Of a DNA stretch of 26,128 nt, positions 22,798 through 26,128 are shown piece after piece. The position numbers were made by a program, and so were the translations under genes. Under the pieces are notes generated by a model. The model was not told the origin of the DNA. It did no database searches and saw nothing but the letters and a program-made list of their open reading frames with translations. Position 1 is the first letter of the stretch, and the number at the start of each line of letters is the position of its first letter. This DNA comes from Pelargonium nanum (taxonomy: Eukaryota; Streptophyta; Magnoliopsida; Geraniales; Geraniaceae): assembly GCA_036897485.1 (NCBI GenBank), contig JAYMTF010001120.1:1-26128 (forward strand). Reading direction: 5' to 3'.

Positions 22798-22908
22798 GAC
22801 CCCAAGGAAGGTCTTGAGGTAAATTAATTGTCTCTACCTCTCAAACCTTGAGTATTGTGTGTAGTGTTCTCCACATATTTTTGCTGTCCATAACCTCATA
22901 GTGTCGAC

Positions 22909-23871
22909 ATGGGATGCCAAGAAGAGGAGGTTTTGGTGCAACAAGTGTTCGAATTGTATGAGCAAATCTCAAACCTCGAAAGCCTCAAACCCTCCAAGGA
23001 TGTCAACATGCTCTTCACTCAACTTGTCCTCACATGCATGCCACCATGTCCCATAGATGTCACCAAGCTTGGCACAAGAGTTGAGGACATGAGGTCCAAT
23101 CTCATTAGGCTTTGTGGAGAAGCTGAGGGTCTCCTAGAGACCCATTTCTCCACCATCTTGGCTTCCCATGAAAACCCTCTCCACCACCTCTCCCTCTTCC
23201 CCTACTACTCCAACTACCTCAAGCTTAGCCTCCTTGAATACAACCTCCTCACCCAATTTTCCCCTTCCCATAATGCCCCTACCCGCGTCGCCTTCGTGGG
23301 CTCCGGTCCCCTCCCTCTCACCTCCATAGTCCTTGCCACCAACCACCTCACCTCCACAACATTCCACAACTATGACATAAACCCTAGTGCCAACTCCTTG
23401 GCCTTGAGCTTGGTCTCCTCGGACCCGGACTTGTCCAAGAGAATGTTCTTTCACACAAGTGACATACTTGATGTCACAACAGCCTTGAAGGACTATGATG
23501 TTGTGTTCTTGGCTGCTCTTGTGGGGATGGACAAGGAGGAGAAGGTTAGGATCATAGAGCATCTTGCTAAGCACATGAACCCTGGGGCTATGCTCATGCT
23601 CAGGAGTGCTCATGGAGCTAGGGCTTTTCTTTATCCGGTGATCGATCCGTGTGATCTTCAAGGGTTTGAGGTTCTCTCCGTGTTCCATCCAACGGATGAT
23701 GTGATCAACTCGGTGGTGGTAGCTCAGAAGTATCCAATGGCTATGCACTCACTTGAGCAAGGTCTTGGCCTCTTGATTTTGCCTAACAAGTGCTCAGAGA
23801 TCCAAGCTTTCAATCCACTCAACCATGGGAACATGATTGAGGAATTGGCCTTTGAAGAGCAACTCTCATAA
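22909..23871 (+). CDS. NAS: Nicotianamine synthase, complete, single exon
   Basis: The enzyme condenses three S-adenosylmethionine molecules into nicotianamine, releasing three methylthioadenosines. Nicotianamine chelates Fe, Zn, Cu and Mn for transport in phloem and between cells. The 320-residue length and lack of introns are typical of plant NAS. Visible family blocks: LKPSKDVNMLFTQLVLTC (26-43) and LCGEAEGLLETHFS (68-81) in the N-terminal helical region; FPYYSNYLKLSLLEYNLL (97-114), with the Tyr-type YLKL/YNLL and di-leucine motifs; the SAM-binding glycine loop VAFVGSGPLPLTS (127-139) in a Rossmann-like fold; FHNYDIN (152-158); and YDVVFLAALVGMD (196-208), LRSAHGARAFLYP (231-243) and FEVLSVFHPTDDVINSVV (253-270). 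The C-terminus KCSEIQAFNPLNHGNMIEEL (294-313) is intact. The start ATG at 22909 has purine at -3 and G at +4, a strong context. The protein is expected in cytosol or vesicle-associated. Codon use is GC-richer than the flanks. No defect is seen. The paralog number cannot be assigned. Confidence 0.97.
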   Translation: MGCQEEEVLVQQVFELYEQISNLESLKPSKDVNMLFTQLVLTCMPPCPIDVTKLGTRVEDMRSNLIRLCGEAEGLLETHFSTILASHENPLHHLSLFPYYSNYLKLSLLEYNLLTQFSPSHNAPTRVAFVGSGPLPLTSIVLATNHLTSTTFHNYDINPSANSLALSLVSSDPDLSKRMFFHTSDILDVTTALKDYDVVFLAALVGMDKEEKVRIIEHLAKHMNPGAMLMLRSAHGARAFLYPVIDPCDLQGFEVLSVFHPTDDVINSVVVAQKYPMAMHSLEQGLGLLILPNKCSEIQAFNPLNHGNMIEELAFEEQLS

Positions 23872-26073
23872 GTCATATGTGTTTTATATGTAGTTATGAT
23901 CTTATATATTTGCCTAAATTTCCTTCTCCATGTTGTCCATTTGTGATGTGCTCACTCATGGATCTTGGATCCTTTTGTGTGTCTCTAACTTGTTGAGCTA
24001 CTATGTGTCATGATGTGCTTTTCATTAATGTCCCTTTTGGGTCTTAAGTTTTATTAAGGAAATAAGATGGAAATTGGATCCTTAAATATTTATACTATTG
24101 GTTTCATATATGTTTCTTTTACTAGGTCTTTACTCTTTAGTTGTGTGTATTTTGGGTGAGAAAGTGAATTTGGGATTGCTATAACCTCTTTGGTTTTTGC
24201 AGGGAGATATATAGATTATGCATGCCAAATATCCACATCTAGTCTACATTCTATCAGGTAATGTAAGCATGCATTTTAAAATTCGGAAAATTGTAAGTGC
24301 ACAAACATAAGTGAACAATGATCGATGAAAGTACACATATATTGATTATAAGAATATGTAGAAGAACATATATGAATGATACAAAGAGATTTGATTGTCC
24401 GGATTGACATTTTTCCTCGTCTTGGTATATTTGTGCAAATCATGATATTATAGTTCTTCTTTACATGGTATTGATGAGAGCATGATTAATGTATTTGCAT
24501 GCAAACATGTTAATTTCTTCATCTCCATCTCCATCTATATTTTGTAGCTTTCTTCATATGGGAATAAAAGATTTATTCGAAGATAGCTACAAAAGATTTA
24601 AAAAAAAAAAAAAAAGAAAACCAATGCCTTGCACGAATTAAGTTTTGACTTCAATTATTCATATATGCTACAAATATGTGTCAATTTTGATATGGTTTTG
24701 CAGATAAATGGTTTTGATATGTGTCAATGTCTTTTGTTTTTTTTATGTATCATAATGCAGGACAAAACTATTCTATAAAGTTTTTGTTGACAACAACTAC
24801 AATAATAGATTTTTATCGAATTTCTTCCAACCCTCTCAACTAGTATATATCAACACTCTCGATCTGTCACGCGTAAACATCTATTCTCCGCGTGGAGAGG
24901 AGACAAGAAGAAGTAACATATATAATCAAGATACAAATTAAAATTGCAATTTAATGTGATACTATCTATGTCAAATTTTCTGTAATCCAGTAGTTTAAAT
25001 CGATAGGTGGATGGTTACGCACCGGTAACTTTGTAGCATCTTTTTATGTGTTATTGTTGGTTAGTTTAGTTCTAGTCATTGAAGAAACCAATAATTGGAA
25101 TATTCAGTCATTTTCAGTGTGTTGAAATCAATGAGTTAGAAGGTTTCTATGCTTGGCTCTAAAATCTAAATTCTAATCTATCCCCATTCTTATATATGGC
25201 CAATCTTGAGTCTCTACAAAGTTCTATAAAGAGTTGCTATCCAGAATCCTTGTTATCTTGAATCTCTTCTTTTGTACTTGGAAATGTTCACAGCAAGGTT
25301 CTTTGTCAATTTCTAGAACATTCTAAAAAATAATGCTAGTTCTTGCATATTCTTCTTCCATTAACTCGATACGATCAAAGTAAGCAGAAAGATACGGGTA
25401 GAGCTCTCTTGTTTTCTAATACCTCTCTTTTGTCCGATTGTTAACTTAGTAAATGGTTCACTTGCGTGGATATCTATTTTACATATTGTTGCTCCGTTTT
25501 TAGTGGTGATCCGAGTTTATTAGAAGAAATAAACAAAACTCCGAAGAGAAACTTATATTTTGTTTCCTATACACTAGGATTGTCGAATTGTAGTTTTGTA
25601 TATATTAGTTATGTTTTGTCAACACAGACTTAAATATGATTTGAACTCATAATCTCGATTAGAGAATGAGGTGATGAACTAAATTAAACCAATTTGCATG
25701 TATTTCTTATTCATCTCCACCATAATTACATTATTTTGGTGCAAATCTTTTCATTTACAAAATCAATATGTGCAAATAGATAAAATCTTCCATATATATA
25801 ACCTTTCCAAAGACAATGACATATTTTGGTTTATAGGTGAATATTGTTTTTTTCTTTCCTTTTCAGAAACTGTCTATGTGACCATCTTGTTCTTTAGTGA
25901 TTGCTTAAATTACTAGAAATGGTTCACAAGATTTTCATCAACTTGTTACCATCCATGTGTTTGGCCAAGAAACTTGAGCTGTTCCCAAAAGCAAAGCTCT
26001 CTTAGGTTTCTTCTTTGCACTATCATTTATGTTGCAATAATGATGCATATTGCTATATAGAGCTTTGAAATAA
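23872..26073. other. Intergenic DNA downstream of nicotianamine synthase
   Basis: The NAS 3' UTR begins here, but no clear AATAAA occurs within the first 500 bases. A GC-richer spot at about 24865-24905 contains TCTCCGCGTGGAGA, a small inverted repeat. The only longer open frame (25698-25916, plus strand) is AT-driven and unrecognisable. No gene is supported. Confidence 0.5.
24540..24594. repeat. 16-bp stem hairpin (15 of 16 paired) followed by an A16 tract
   Basis: TTTTGTAGCTTTCTTC (24540-24555) is the reverse complement of GAAGATAGCTACAAAA (24579-24594) except at one position, with a 23-base loop. A run of 16 A residues follows at 24600-24615. The hairpin is too short for a typical plant miRNA precursor and could be a very small transposon derivative. 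Confidence 0.65.
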
Positions 26074-26128
26074 GAGGGTGTTTGGATTAACTTCTCAAAA
26101 ATAGCTCATAATCATGAAAAGATTAGGA
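26074..26128. mobile_element. Left end of a PIF/Harbinger-like MITE, cut by the window edge
   Basis: GAGGGTGTTTGGATTAAC preceded by TAA (26071-26073) matches the usual GGGTGTTTGG start of Tourist/Harbinger MITEs. The right end is outside the window, so the assignment rests on one terminus. Confidence 0.5.

Noticed and set aside
23134-23748. 204-codon minus-strand ORF opposite nicotianamine synthase
   Set aside because: It is the antisense shadow of the NAS coding sequence, which has strong family identity on the plus strand. The minus product is low-complexity and unlike any known protein.
24180-24205. Acceptor-like TTTTTGCAG suggesting an intron in the NAS 3' UTR
   Set aside because: No donor with supporting context was identified and NAS genes are normally intronless. 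One AG after a T-run is common in this DNA.
1-26128. CRISPR arrays, bacterial operons, rRNA or organelle DNA insertions
   Set aside because: The window is nuclear plant sequence with spliced genes. No regularly spaced repeat array, rRNA motif, or organellar gene was seen on either strand.

Overview
This is a plant nuclear genomic window, most likely from a eudicot. The evidence is a 20-exon gene with short GT-AG introns, an intronless nicotianamine synthase gene, long AT-rich intergenic DNA, and many small non-autonomous transposons of plant type (hAT-like, PIF/Harbinger-like and Stowaway-like) plus a plant LINE fragment. The species cannot be fixed from the sequence alone.

Layout. Positions 1-6896 are AT-rich intergenic DNA with no gene I can support. 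They hold a GC-richer island of G-box, GCC-box and TGGGCC motifs near 2211-2348 and a GC-richer unexplained block near 3090-3330. Positions 7178-16714 (minus strand) hold a complete organellar Lon protease gene. I resolved it into 20 exons that join in frame to 1026 codons, with an intact N-domain, AAA+ ATPase (Walker A, Walker B, arginine finger, sensor 2) and a Ser-Lys protease domain. Its introns contain at least seven recognisable transposon copies or remnants. Positions 16715-22787 are intergenic and include a hAT-like remnant, a cluster of six TGGGCT/AGCCCA hexamers, and three copies of a 15-bp repeat. Positions 22909-23871 (plus strand) hold a complete single-exon nicotianamine synthase gene of 320 residues. 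Positions 23872-26128 are intergenic, with a strong hairpin next to an A16 tract, and the window ends inside the start of a Harbinger-like MITE.

The two genes are divergently transcribed, with about 6.2 kb between their start codons. They have no evident functional partnership. Lon is an ATP-dependent quality-control protease of mitochondria (possibly also plastids). Nicotianamine synthase makes the metal chelator nicotianamine for iron, zinc and copper movement.

The most notable observations are: a family of hAT-like miniature elements repeatedly inserted in and around the Lon gene, one of them only 73 bp with a perfect 8-bp target duplication; two in-frame Lon start codons separated by a transit-peptide-like extension, preceded by a minimal ATG-TGA upstream ORF; and an element-bearing last intron that separates the two catalytic residues of Lon. 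I did not find a wholly new multi-gene system.
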